Positions 1-7,296 of a DNA stretch of 7,296 bases are shown in pieces (the first letter of the stretch is position 1; the number at the start of each line of letters is the position of its first letter). Origin of the DNA: Lutibacillus sp052034115 (lineage in GTDB: Bacteria; Actinomycetota; Actinomycetes; Actinomycetales; Dermatophilaceae); the NCBI GenBank assembly GCA_052034115.1, contig JBPOIZ010000107.1, positions 1-7,296 on the forward strand, in the 5' to 3' direction. The position numbers and the translations under genes are program-made. The notes beneath the pieces were generated by a model. It had not been told where the DNA came from, made no database searches, and saw only the letters and a program-made list of their open reading frames with translations.

Positions 1-450
1 GAACCCGAGCGCGGCGGCAAAGCGGTGGTACGGGTGGTCCGGTCCGGACCCCGACGCTGTGATGGTCTCCACGATGATCCGGGTCCGGCCGCGTTGGCGG
101 GCCTGGTCGGCCGTCGCTGCGACCAGCGCGCGGCCGTGCCCACGGCGGCGGTGGTCGGGGTGCACGTCGATCTGCGCCCAAGCCGTGTCGAGGTTCGCAT
201 CCAACGGGAGCCACACGCTGACCATCGCGACCAGAGCGTCCCCCTCGAAGCACCCGATGACCAGGAAATCCTCACCCGGGTCGACGTACCGCACGGACGC
301 GACGACCTCGGCCAACGTGCTGGGATGAACATGGGGCCGCTGGTACGTGCGCACCGCGACGCCGAGGCGGTACATCCGCGCCATCTGGTCGTCGGAGCCG
401 AGGTCCAGCCGTCGAATCGTCACGCGGGCACGGTAACCCGTGGCGGCCAT
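1..450 (-). CDS. GNAT family N-acetyltransferase, C-terminus cut by window edge
   Basis: The minus strand is open from an ATG at 450 to the window edge, giving 150 residues without a stop. The start is supported by GGAGG at 458-462, seven bases upstream; a GTG at 423 has no such site. The protein reads as a Gcn5-related acetyltransferase. Residues 11-50 form the N-terminal strand and helices, about 62-80 are core beta strands (FLVIGCFEGDALVAMVSVW), and residues 94-106 carry motif A, IDVHPDHRRRGHG. Its R-x-x-G-x-G (R101-G106) binds the acetyl-CoA pyrophosphate in this family. ALGF at 147-150 matches the usual end of a GNAT domain. The long N-terminus resembles the first half of two-domain GNATs of about 400 residues, so a second domain may lie beyond the edge; this is inference. 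The acceptor substrate cannot be told. It is divergent from the transporter gene. Confidence 0.87.
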   Translation of the reverse strand, partial: MAATGYRARVTIRRLDLGSDDQMARMYRLGVAVRTYQRPHVHPSTLAEVVASVRYVDPGEDFLVIGCFEGDALVAMVSVWLPLDANLDTAWAQIDVHPDHRRRGHGRALVAATADQARQRGRTRIIVETITASGSGPDHPYHRFAAALGF

Positions 451-457
451 GAGCCCG

Positions 458-462
458 CCTCC
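458..462 (-). promoter_or_regulatory. ribosome binding site of the GNAT gene
   Basis: A perfect GGAGG on the minus strand, seven bases before the ATG at 450, decides between that start and the GTG at 423. Confidence 0.75.
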
Positions 463-530
463 GGACGATCCCTCGGGCGCCGCTGCGCTCTTTACGTTGA
501 TCCCAATTTGCGGCATTTTGAATGGTCATC

Positions 531-540
531 GAGGGAGGGG
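531..540 (+). promoter_or_regulatory. ribosome binding site deciding the transporter start
   Basis: The purine run GAGGGAGGGG lies six bases before the ATG at 547. It fixes the start there, although the reading frame stays open upstream to position 25. The upstream part of that frame overlaps the GNAT gene on the other strand and does not look like protein. Confidence 0.8.
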
Positions 541-546
541 AACACC

Positions 547-2154
547 ATGACCACGCCACCGACGACGAACAGAACCGGCTGGACCGATGTGGAGAAAGTC
601 CTCTTGGGCAACCGGGCGGCCTTGGGGAGCGAGGAACTCTCCGATGCGGAGGAGGAATTCGAGCGGAAGCGCAAGACCGTCGGGTGGTTCCTTGCGCCGG
701 CGGTGACGGTGATCCTCCTGCTGCTGCCGCTGGGCTTGGATGACAAGCAGCACAAACTTGCCGCGATCCTTCTGGGCGTCATCGTCTTGTGGATCTGCGA
801 GCCCATGCCGATACCCGTCGGAGGGCTCATCGGGGTGGCCCTCATCGTCCTGCTGGGAGTCGGGACGGCCGCCGAGGTGCTTGCGCCGTTCGGGTCGTCG
901 ACGATCTTCACGTTCATCGGAGCCTTCATCTTGGCCCAGGCGATGATGAAGACCGGGATGGCAAAGCGGATCGCATTCTGGATGCTGTCGATCCCCGGCG
1001 TCGGACGGTCCACGACTCGGGTCATCGTCGCCTTCGGCGCGATCACCGCCGTGCTGTCGGCATTCGTCTCGAACACCGCGACGGTAGCCATGCTCCTTCC
1101 GACGGCGATCGGCATCATTGCGGTGATCGCCCGGATGATGCAGGACCAGGGCAAGGTCCGCCCCGACTTCGACCCCACCCGGCTCCGCCTCGCCACCGCC
1201 TTCATGCTCATGCTTGCCTACGGAGCCAGCATCGGGGGCCTGCTCACCCCGGTCGGGTCCCCCCCGAACCTCATCGGCCGAGGCCTCATCGAGGAGGCGA
1301 CCGGCAAGACCCTCAGCTTCGGCCAATGGGCAGCGGCGGCCTTCCCCATCGTTGCGGTGATGTTCGTGGCCCTGACGGTCATCCTGCTGCTCATCAACCG
1401 ACCCGAAATGAAACACATCGAAGGAGTGGAGGAGTACATCCGCCACGAGAAGGAGTCGATGGGGCGCATGAGCCGCGCCGAACGCAACACCGTGGTGGCG
1501 TTCGGGATCACGGTGGTGCTGTGGATCCTGCCGTCGATCTTCCAACTCATCTACGGCACCGACGCGGCCATCACCAAAACGGTCACCGGCCGGCTCAACG
1601 AGGGAATCGTCGCCGTGATCGGTGCCGCTCTGCTGTTCATCCTGCCGGTCAGTTGGAAGGAGCGGAAAGCGACGATCGAGTGGGAGGACGCCGTGGCCAT
1701 CGACTGGGGGACGATTCTGCTCTTCGGCTCCGGGATCATCTTCGGCGCCCTGCTCGACAAGACCGGCCTGGCCGAGCGGATCGGTGAAGGGGCCACGTCC
1801 ACCTTCGGGGTGAGCAGCGGCGTCGCCGTGACCGTCTTCGCGGTCCTGCTGGCGATCGTCATCTCGGAGACCACCAGCAACACCGCATCAGCCGCAGTCG
1901 TCGTCCCGATCATCATCCCGCTGGCCGTCTCGGTGGGGGTGAACCCGTTCGTCCCGGCTCTCGCCGCGACCTTCGGGGCGTCCTTCGGGTTCATGCTCCC
2001 GGTGTCCACCCCGACCAATGCCATCGTCTACGGCTCGGGCGTGGTGCCGATCACCCGGATGATCAAGTCGGGAGTCGCCTTCGACATCATCGGCGCGCTG
2101 CTCATCATCCTCATGCTGCCCGTCGTCATCGCCGCCTTGGGCATCGGGACGTAG
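547..2154 (+). CDS. SLC13/DASS family sodium-coupled anion (dicarboxylate) symporter
   Basis: This 535-residue membrane protein is of normal length for divalent anion:Na+ symporters (bacterial SdcS and INDY relatives). An N-terminal cytoplasmic stretch of about 45 residues ends in the charged segment EELSDAEEEFERKRK (29-43). Many hydrophobic segments follow, starting near 46-62, 70-84 and 90-105. The two inverted structural repeats are marked by paired signatures. The first repeat has Ser-Asn-Thr at 175-177 and TPVGSPPN at 234-241; the second has Ser-Asn-Thr at 444-446 and STPTN at 487-491. In this family these hairpin tips form the sodium and carboxylate sites, so the transport core looks intact. 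Likely substrates are C4-dicarboxylates such as succinate, malate or fumarate, but sulfate or another anion cannot be excluded from sequence. The start is set by the strong site at 531-540. It stands alone, divergent from the GNAT gene and convergent with glgX; no dicarboxylate two-component regulator is present. Confidence 0.93.
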   Translation: MTTPPTTNRTGWTDVEKVLLGNRAALGSEELSDAEEEFERKRKTVGWFLAPAVTVILLLLPLGLDDKQHKLAAILLGVIVLWICEPMPIPVGGLIGVALIVLLGVGTAAEVLAPFGSSTIFTFIGAFILAQAMMKTGMAKRIAFWMLSIPGVGRSTTRVIVAFGAITAVLSAFVSNTATVAMLLPTAIGIIAVIARMMQDQGKVRPDFDPTRLRLATAFMLMLAYGASIGGLLTPVGSPPNLIGRGLIEEATGKTLSFGQWAAAAFPIVAVMFVALTVILLLINRPEMKHIEGVEEYIRHEKESMGRMSRAERNTVVAFGITVVLWILPSIFQLIYGTDAAITKTVTGRLNEGIVAVIGAALLFILPVSWKERKATIEWEDAVAIDWGTILLFGSGIIFGALLDKTGLAERIGEGATSTFGVSSGVAVTVFAVLLAIVISETTSNTASAAVVVPIIIPLAVSVGVNPFVPALAATFGASFGFMLPVSTPTNAIVYGSGVVPITRMIKSGVAFDIIGALLIILMLPVVIAALGIGT

Positions 2155-2209
2155 GGCACGCGCGCCGCGCCGCGGTCCCCTGCCGCGCGACGGGTCGCTG
2201 GCCGTGCGG

Positions 2210-2269
2210 GCCGTCCGCCTGTCGCGCGAGCCGTCCGCCTGTCGCGCGCGCAGTCAGGCTGTCGCTGCG
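2210..2269. repeat. 20-bp tandem repeat, three units, overlapping the glgX stop
   Basis: GCCGTCCGCCTGTCGCGCG occurs at 2210-2228 and again, identically, at 2230-2248, giving a 20-bp period. A third, decayed unit begins at 2250 (13 of its first 16 bases match) and covers the glgX stop codon at 2254-2256. The repeat fills much of the 99-bp gap between the convergent transporter and glgX genes. The rest of the gap is extremely GC-rich, with runs of alternating CG. A short GCACG/CGTGC pairing (2156-2160 with 2203-2207) could close a stem, but I see no clean terminator hairpin with a T-tract for either gene. Confidence 0.8.
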
Positions 2270-4386
2270 GGTCCCGCGCGCAGGACGAGCACGCTGCGCG
2301 CTTGGGCAACCATCGCGTCGACAATGGGTTCGGCTGGCCGCCCGGGCGCGGCGGTGTCGAGGAGGACCTCCCAGTCGAGGACGGCGAGGTCTTCGGGCAC
2401 CGCGAAGGTCATCCCCTCATGGTGTCCGTTGAAGCAGACCAGGAAGGAGTCGTCGACCACCCGCTCGCCCCGATCGCCGAGTTCGGGGATGGCCTGCCCG
2501 TTGAGGAAGACCATGACCGAGCGAGCAAAGCCGGCCCGCCAGGCCGCCTCGTCCATATGGTCGCCACCGGGCTGGTACCACGCAATCTCACCGAGGTCGC
2601 TCTCACCGCCGTGGTCTGCCTTCCCGGCGAAGAACCGGCGCCGCCGCAGGACCGGGTGAGCCCGCCGGACCGCGATGAGCTCGCGGGTGAACTCCAGCAG
2701 CTCGGCCTGGACATCGGTGAGGTTCCAGTCGACCCAGGACAGCTCGCCGTCCTGGCAATAGACGTTGTTGTTGCCCTCCTGCGTCCGCCCCAGCTCATCC
2801 CCGTGTGCCAGCATCGGCACGCCCTGCGCCAACAGCAAGGTGGCCAGGATGTTGCGCTGTTGCCGGGCGCGCAGGGCGAGCACGTCCGGGTCGTCGGTCG
2901 GCCCCTCGGCGCCGCAGTTCCACGAGCGGTTGTGGCTCTCCCCGTCGGCGTTTCCTTCCCCATTGGCCTCGTTGTGCTTCTCGTTGTACGAGACGAGATC
3001 TCGCAAGGTGAACCCGTCGTGGGCGGTGACGAAGTTGACCGAGGCGATCGGCTTGCGACCTGAGTGTTCGTAGAGGTCGGACGAGCCGGCGATCCGGGAG
3101 GCCAACTCGCCGAGGGTCGAGGGCTCACCGCGCCAGAAGTCCCGGACGGTGTCGCGGTATTTACCGTTCCACTCGGTCCACAGCGGCGGGAAGTTGCCCA
3201 CCTGATAACCGCCGTCTCCGACGTCCCAGGGCTCGGCGATGAGCTTGACCTGGCTGACCACGGGATCCTGCTGGACCAGGTCGAAGAAGGCCGACAACCG
3301 GTCCACCTCGTGGAACTGCCGCGCCAGCGTGGCCGCCAGGTCGAAGCGGAACCCGTCGACGTGCATCTCCAGCACCCAGTAACGCAGCGAGTCCATGATG
3401 AGCTGCAGCACATGGGGATTGCGCATGAGCAGCGAGTTGCCCGTGCCGGTCGTGTCGTAGTAGTGGGCCAGGTCCTGGCTGACCAGGCGGTAATAGGCGT
3501 TGTTGTCCAGGCCCCTGAAGGACAGCGTCGGTCCGAGGTGGTTGCCCTCGGCCGTGTGGTTGTAGACGACATCGAGGATGACCTCGATATCGGCCTCGTG
3601 CAACGCCTTGACCATCGCCTTGACCTCGGAGACCTGCTGCCCGCGAGTGCCACGAGCGGCATACCCGTTGTGCGGCGCGAAGAAGCCGATCGTGTTGTAT
3701 CCCCAGTAGTTCGACAGGCCTTTGTCGACCAGATACGAGTCCTGGACGAACTGGTGGATCGGCATGAGCTCGACCGCGGTGACGCCCAGGTCGGTCAGGT
3801 GCTTGATGGTCGCCGGGTGGCCCATCGCCGCGTAGGTGCCCCGGATCGCCTCGGGTATGTCGGGGTGCCGTTTCGTCAGGCCCTTGACGTGGGCCTCGTA
3901 GATGACGCTCTCGTGATAGGGGTGCCGCGGTGCGCGGTCCTGGCCCCAGTCGAAGTACGGGTTGATGACCACCGACAGCATCGTGTGACCCAGGCTGTCC
4001 CCGGTGGGAGTCGGGAGGGTGCCGGACCCCGCTGTGGCGTCGGACGCAGCGTACGAGAACAACGACGGGTGACCGTCGATCTGGCCGTCGACGGCCTTGG
4101 CGTAGGGGTCCAAGAGCAGCTTGCTCGGATCGCAGCGATGACCGCGGGCCGGGTCGTAGGGGCCGTGGACGCGGAAGCCATAGCGCTGGCCCGGCTGCAG
4201 GCCAGGTAGGTAGCCGTGCCAGATGTAGCCGTCCACCTCGGGCAGGTCGACCCGCGTCTCGACGCCGTCGTCGTCGACGAGGCACAGCTCGACCCGCTCG
4301 GCCACCTCGCTGAAGACCGACACGTTGACGCCGCTGCCGTCATACGTGGCGCCCAGGGGGTAGGGCCGGCCGGGCCAGATGTCCAT
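2254..4386 (-). CDS. glgX: glycogen debranching enzyme GlgX (GH13 isoamylase type)
   Basis: This is a complete 710-residue GlgX/TreX-type enzyme, which hydrolyses alpha-1,6 branch points of glycogen or limit dextrin in the cytoplasm, downstream of glycogen phosphorylase. The N-terminus (WPGRPYPLGATYDGSGVN, residues 4-21) opens a CBM48 domain to about residue 100. The catalytic barrel carries all four GH13 regions: I DVVYNHT (272-278), II DGFRFDLA (344-351, nucleophile Asp349), III AEPWD (384-388, acid/base Glu385) and IV FVTAHDGF (452-459, Asp457). A beta-rich C-terminal domain follows from about 585. I chose the ATG at 4386 because family members begin in the style M-x-I-W-P-G-R-P and AGG lies at 4396-4398, nine bases upstream. 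An ATG at 4395 adds three residues, and a longer open frame reaches 4506 but overlaps the ligase gene. Actinobacterial glgX often sits beside treY/treZ; here it is alone, divergent from the acyl-CoA ligase. Confidence 0.97.
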   Translation of the reverse strand: MDIWPGRPYPLGATYDGSGVNVSVFSEVAERVELCLVDDDGVETRVDLPEVDGYIWHGYLPGLQPGQRYGFRVHGPYDPARGHRCDPSKLLLDPYAKAVDGQIDGHPSLFSYAASDATAGSGTLPTPTGDSLGHTMLSVVINPYFDWGQDRAPRHPYHESVIYEAHVKGLTKRHPDIPEAIRGTYAAMGHPATIKHLTDLGVTAVELMPIHQFVQDSYLVDKGLSNYWGYNTIGFFAPHNGYAARGTRGQQVSEVKAMVKALHEADIEVILDVVYNHTAEGNHLGPTLSFRGLDNNAYYRLVSQDLAHYYDTTGTGNSLLMRNPHVLQLIMDSLRYWVLEMHVDGFRFDLAATLARQFHEVDRLSAFFDLVQQDPVVSQVKLIAEPWDVGDGGYQVGNFPPLWTEWNGKYRDTVRDFWRGEPSTLGELASRIAGSSDLYEHSGRKPIASVNFVTAHDGFTLRDLVSYNEKHNEANGEGNADGESHNRSWNCGAEGPTDDPDVLALRARQQRNILATLLLAQGVPMLAHGDELGRTQEGNNNVYCQDGELSWVDWNLTDVQAELLEFTRELIAVRRAHPVLRRRRFFAGKADHGGESDLGEIAWYQPGGDHMDEAAWRAGFARSVMVFLNGQAIPELGDRGERVVDDSFLVCFNGHHEGMTFAVPEDLAVLDWEVLLDTAAPGRPAEPIVDAMVAQARSVLVLRAGPAATA

Positions 4387-4478
4387 GGCCGCCATCCTGC
4401 CAGCCGCTCGGCGCCCTCCGCGCCTCGTCCACCGCCTCACCCTCCCGCAAACCGGGTATGCCGTGGCAGCCTGAGGGC
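4387..4478. promoter_or_regulatory. divergent gap between glgX and the acyl-CoA ligase
   Basis: These 92 bases must hold promoters for both genes. The sequence is GC-rich, and I find no convincing -35/-10 pair on either strand. Toward glgX, GGCAGG (4396-4401) is a moderate ribosome binding site for the ATG at 4386, and a stronger GGAGG is too far upstream to serve it. Toward the ligase, GGGTAT near 4454-4459 is the only -10-like string. If it is used, the transcript would have almost no leader. Confidence 0.3.
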
Positions 4479-6152
<1,674 letters not shown>

Positions 6153-6195
6153 CGGCCTCCAGGGCAGACCCGGCGCCGGACCCGCGGTTACAGCC

Positions 6196-6257
6196 CACTC
6201 CCCCACGCCGAGAGATGGGTTTCTGTCACTCCCCCACGCCGAGAGATGGGTTTCGGT
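6196..6257. repeat. 31-bp perfect-period tandem duplication
   Basis: Two adjacent 31-bp units, 6196-6226 and 6227-6257, differ at one base near the end (TTCTGT versus TTCGGT). Each starts CACTCCCCCACGCCGAGAGA and runs on into GATGGGTTTC. There is no spacer, so this is not a CRISPR array. The units lie about 45 bases after the ligase stop and probably arose by duplication of one copy of the motif described for 6206-6330. Confidence 0.93.
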
Positions 6258-6330
6258 CGCTTCGAAGGCTTCACAGCGACAGATACCCACCGGTCAAGGA
6301 AGGCAAACGACGGATTCCCATCTTTCGGCG
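6206..6330. repeat. four-copy inverted motif array in a convergent gap
   Basis: A 16-bp motif close to GATGGGTTTCTGTCGC occurs four times: on the plus strand at 6214-6229 and 6245-6260, and on the minus strand at 6276-6291 (GGTGGGTATCTGTCGC) and 6307-6322 (GATGGGAATCCGTCGT). Three copies also share a CGCCGARA flank just before the motif; including it, copies 2 and 4 match at 19 of 24 positions. Copies 2 and 3 match at 13 of 16 and could form a stem around a 15-base loop (6261-6275). Copies 1 and 4 could extend the structure. It sits between the ends of the ligase and meaB genes, where a REP/BIME-like element or a two-way terminator would be expected. No T-tract follows, so I do not call it an intrinsic terminator. 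Confidence 0.8.
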
Positions 6331-6371
6331 CCGGCTCGGGTCGGTGCCGACCTGCCGACGGCCTGGCGGTG

Positions 6372-7296
6372 CTAAGCGAGGGCGTCGAGAAGCACGTCGG
6401 CGGCGGCATACGGGTCGGTGCGGCCCGCGACCACCTCGCCGGCCAGGTGCGGCAGGGACTGACCCGAGCGCAGCAGCGACATCTTCTCCCGCAGGCTGCC
6501 CAACGCGATGGCCTCGATCTCCCCCGATGCCCGTCGGACCCGTCGCGCATGCAAGGTGCCCGACGAGGTCAACCACTCGACGTGCCGGTCGAGGGCCGCC
6601 ATGACGTCGTCGACGCCCTCCCCGGTCGCGGCCACGGTCTTGACGACGTCCGGACGCCAGGCGCCCGGCTCGGACCGCTCGCCGAGGGAGATCATGTGCC
6701 GCAGGTCGCGCACCGTGGCATCGGCGCCCTCTCGGTCGGCCTTGTTGACGACAAAGAGGTCGCCGATCTCGAGGATGCCGGCCTTGGCGGCCTGGATGCC
6801 GTCACCCATCCCGGGGGCCAGCAGGACGATGGTGGTGTCCGCCATGCCGGCGATCTCCACCTCGGACTGCCCGACGCCGACGGTCTCGACGAGGATCACC
6901 CCGCATCCGGCCGCGTCGAGCACCCGCAGGGCCTGCGGGGTCGACCAGGACAGGCCACCGAGATGCCCGCGGCTGGCCCTCGACCTGATGTAGACCTCGC
7001 GGTCGAGGGCGTGGTCCTGCATCCGCACCCGGTCGCCGAGCAAGGCGCCGCCGGAGAAGGGCGACGACGGGTCGACGGCCAGGACGCCCACCCGCACCCC
7101 ACGGGCGCGGAAGGCCCCGACCAGCGCATTGGTGGAGGTCGACTTGCCGACACCTGGTGAGCCGGTGACGCCGATGATGTGCGCCGACCCCGTGTGCGGG
7201 GCCAGCGCCGACATCACCTCACGCAGCGCCGGGCTGGCGTCCTCGACGAGCGAAATGAGCCGCGCGACGGCGCGGGGATGCCCGTCCCGGGCGGCC
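6372..7296 (-). CDS. meaB: methylmalonyl-CoA mutase-associated GTPase MeaB, N-terminus beyond window
   Basis: The frame is open from the window edge to a TAG at 6372-6374, giving 307 residues; the first whole codon is at 7295-7293. MeaB is a G3E P-loop GTPase that gates adenosylcobalamin loading and protects methylmalonyl-CoA mutase from inactivation. With residue 1 at 7295, the Walker A loop is GSPGVGKS (45-52), followed by VDPSSPFSGG (74-83), DRVRM (88-92), the G3 segment ETVGVGQSE (137-145), and the guanine-specificity motif NKAD (184-187). The first 26 residues (AARDGHPRAVARLISLVEDA and on) match the N-terminal helix of the family, so only about 10-30 residues should be missing. A GTG at 7217 would remove that helix and is not the real start. 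Old annotations call this family ArgK or LAO transport ATPase, which is misleading. In many actinobacteria it follows mutase or thiolase genes, which would lie just outside the window. Confidence 0.95.
   Translation of the reverse strand, partial: AARDGHPRAVARLISLVEDASPALREVMSALAPHTGSAHIIGVTGSPGVGKSTSTNALVGAFRARGVRVGVLAVDPSSPFSGGALLGDRVRMQDHALDREVYIRSRASRGHLGGLSWSTPQALRVLDAAGCGVILVETVGVGQSEVEIAGMADTTIVLLAPGMGDGIQAAKAGILEIGDLFVVNKADREGADATVRDLRHMISLGERSEPGAWRPDVVKTVAATGEGVDDVMAALDRHVEWLTSSGTLHARRVRRASGEIEAIALGSLREKMSLLRSGQSLPHLAGEVVAGRTDPYAAADVLLDALA

Larger units (their letters stand above)
451..546. promoter_or_regulatory. divergent intergenic region with AT-rich core
   Basis: These 96 bases separate the GNAT start (minus) from the transporter start (plus) and must hold the promoters of both, unless one start is misplaced. 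Positions 491-525 are about 60 percent A+T, in sharp contrast to the surrounding sequence. For the plus strand, TTTACG at 491-496 with CATTTT at 514-519 (17-bp spacer), or TTGATC at 497-502, are weak sigma-70-like candidates. Neither is convincing. No clear operator palindrome is visible. Confidence 0.35.
6153..6371. other. convergent intergenic region with no gene
   Basis: These 219 bases between the ligase and meaB stops hold no plausible gene on either strand. Besides the repeat array at 6196-6330, they contain only a GC-rich flank on each side. A short stretch from about 6261 to 6325 is less GC-rich than the neighbouring coding DNA, suggesting that the element has a different base composition from its host genes. 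Confidence 0.7.

Noticed and set aside
25..546. 174-residue upstream extension of the transporter frame
   Set aside because: It overlaps the GNAT gene on the opposite strand, its sequence is not protein-like, and a strong ribosome binding site sits right before the ATG at 547.
526..1545. 339-residue minus-strand frame opposite the transporter
   Set aside because: Its low-complexity Arg/Asp/His composition and exact overlap with membrane-protein coding sequence mark it as a frame shadow.
2155..2209. Intrinsic terminator for the transporter or glgX
   Set aside because: The stretch is highly GC-rich and can form many alternative pairings, but no single strong hairpin and no T-tract is visible on either strand.
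3064..4209. 381-residue plus-strand frame opposite glgX
   Set aside because: It lies wholly within glgX, which is intact with all four GH13 regions. The antisense product shows no domain.
6196..6330. CRISPR-like array
   Set aside because: The direct repeats are contiguous with no unique spacers, and the other two copies are inverted. No cas gene is present.
6206..6330. Terminal inverted repeats of an insertion sequence or MITE
   Set aside because: No target-site duplication is evident around the array, no transposase remnant is visible, and the four-copy pattern is not that of a simple two-ended element. It cannot be excluded without genome-wide comparison.

Overview
The window is about 7.3 kb of very GC-rich DNA with clean actinobacterial coding signals: G/C-biased third positions, long antisense shadow frames, and GGAGG-type ribosome binding sites. 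The gene set (a GlgX-type debranching enzyme, an AlkK/Thermus-type fatty acyl-CoA ligase, and MeaB, the GTPase of methylmalonyl-CoA mutase) fits an aerobic, glycogen-storing member of the Actinomycetota. A relative of the Micrococcales/Intrasporangiaceae is plausible, but that placement is inference from gene style and not from a marker gene.

Layout, left to right. (1) 1-450, minus: 5' part of a GNAT acetyltransferase cut by the window edge. (2) 451-546: short, AT-rich divergent promoter region. (3) 547-2154, plus: SLC13/DASS sodium-coupled anion (probably dicarboxylate) symporter. (4) 2155-2253: convergent gap with a 20-bp tandem repeat that runs over the stop codon of the next gene. (5) 2254-4386, minus: glgX. 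(6) 4387-4478: divergent gap. (7) 4479-6152, plus: fatty acid-CoA ligase. (8) 6153-6371: convergent gap with a 31-bp tandem duplication and four copies of a 16-bp motif, two on each strand, forming an imperfect inverted-repeat array. (9) 6372-7296, minus: meaB, complete at its C-terminus and missing its N-terminus.

The five genes alternate in direction (-,+,-,+,-), so no two share an operon inside the window. Each is probably expressed on its own or, for the GNAT and meaB, with genes beyond the edges. Functionally they are central-metabolism housekeeping genes: dicarboxylate uptake, glycogen breakdown, fatty acid activation, and maintenance of the B12-dependent mutase that turns methylmalonyl-CoA into succinyl-CoA. 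The acyl-CoA ligase and meaB are thematically linked, since propionyl-CoA from odd-chain or branched acyl-CoA feeds the mutase.

I see no defence system, mobile element gene, RNA gene or CRISPR array. The only structure not explained by ordinary genes is the repeat DNA in the two convergent gaps. The four-copy inverted motif between the ligase and meaB is the item most worth a second look.
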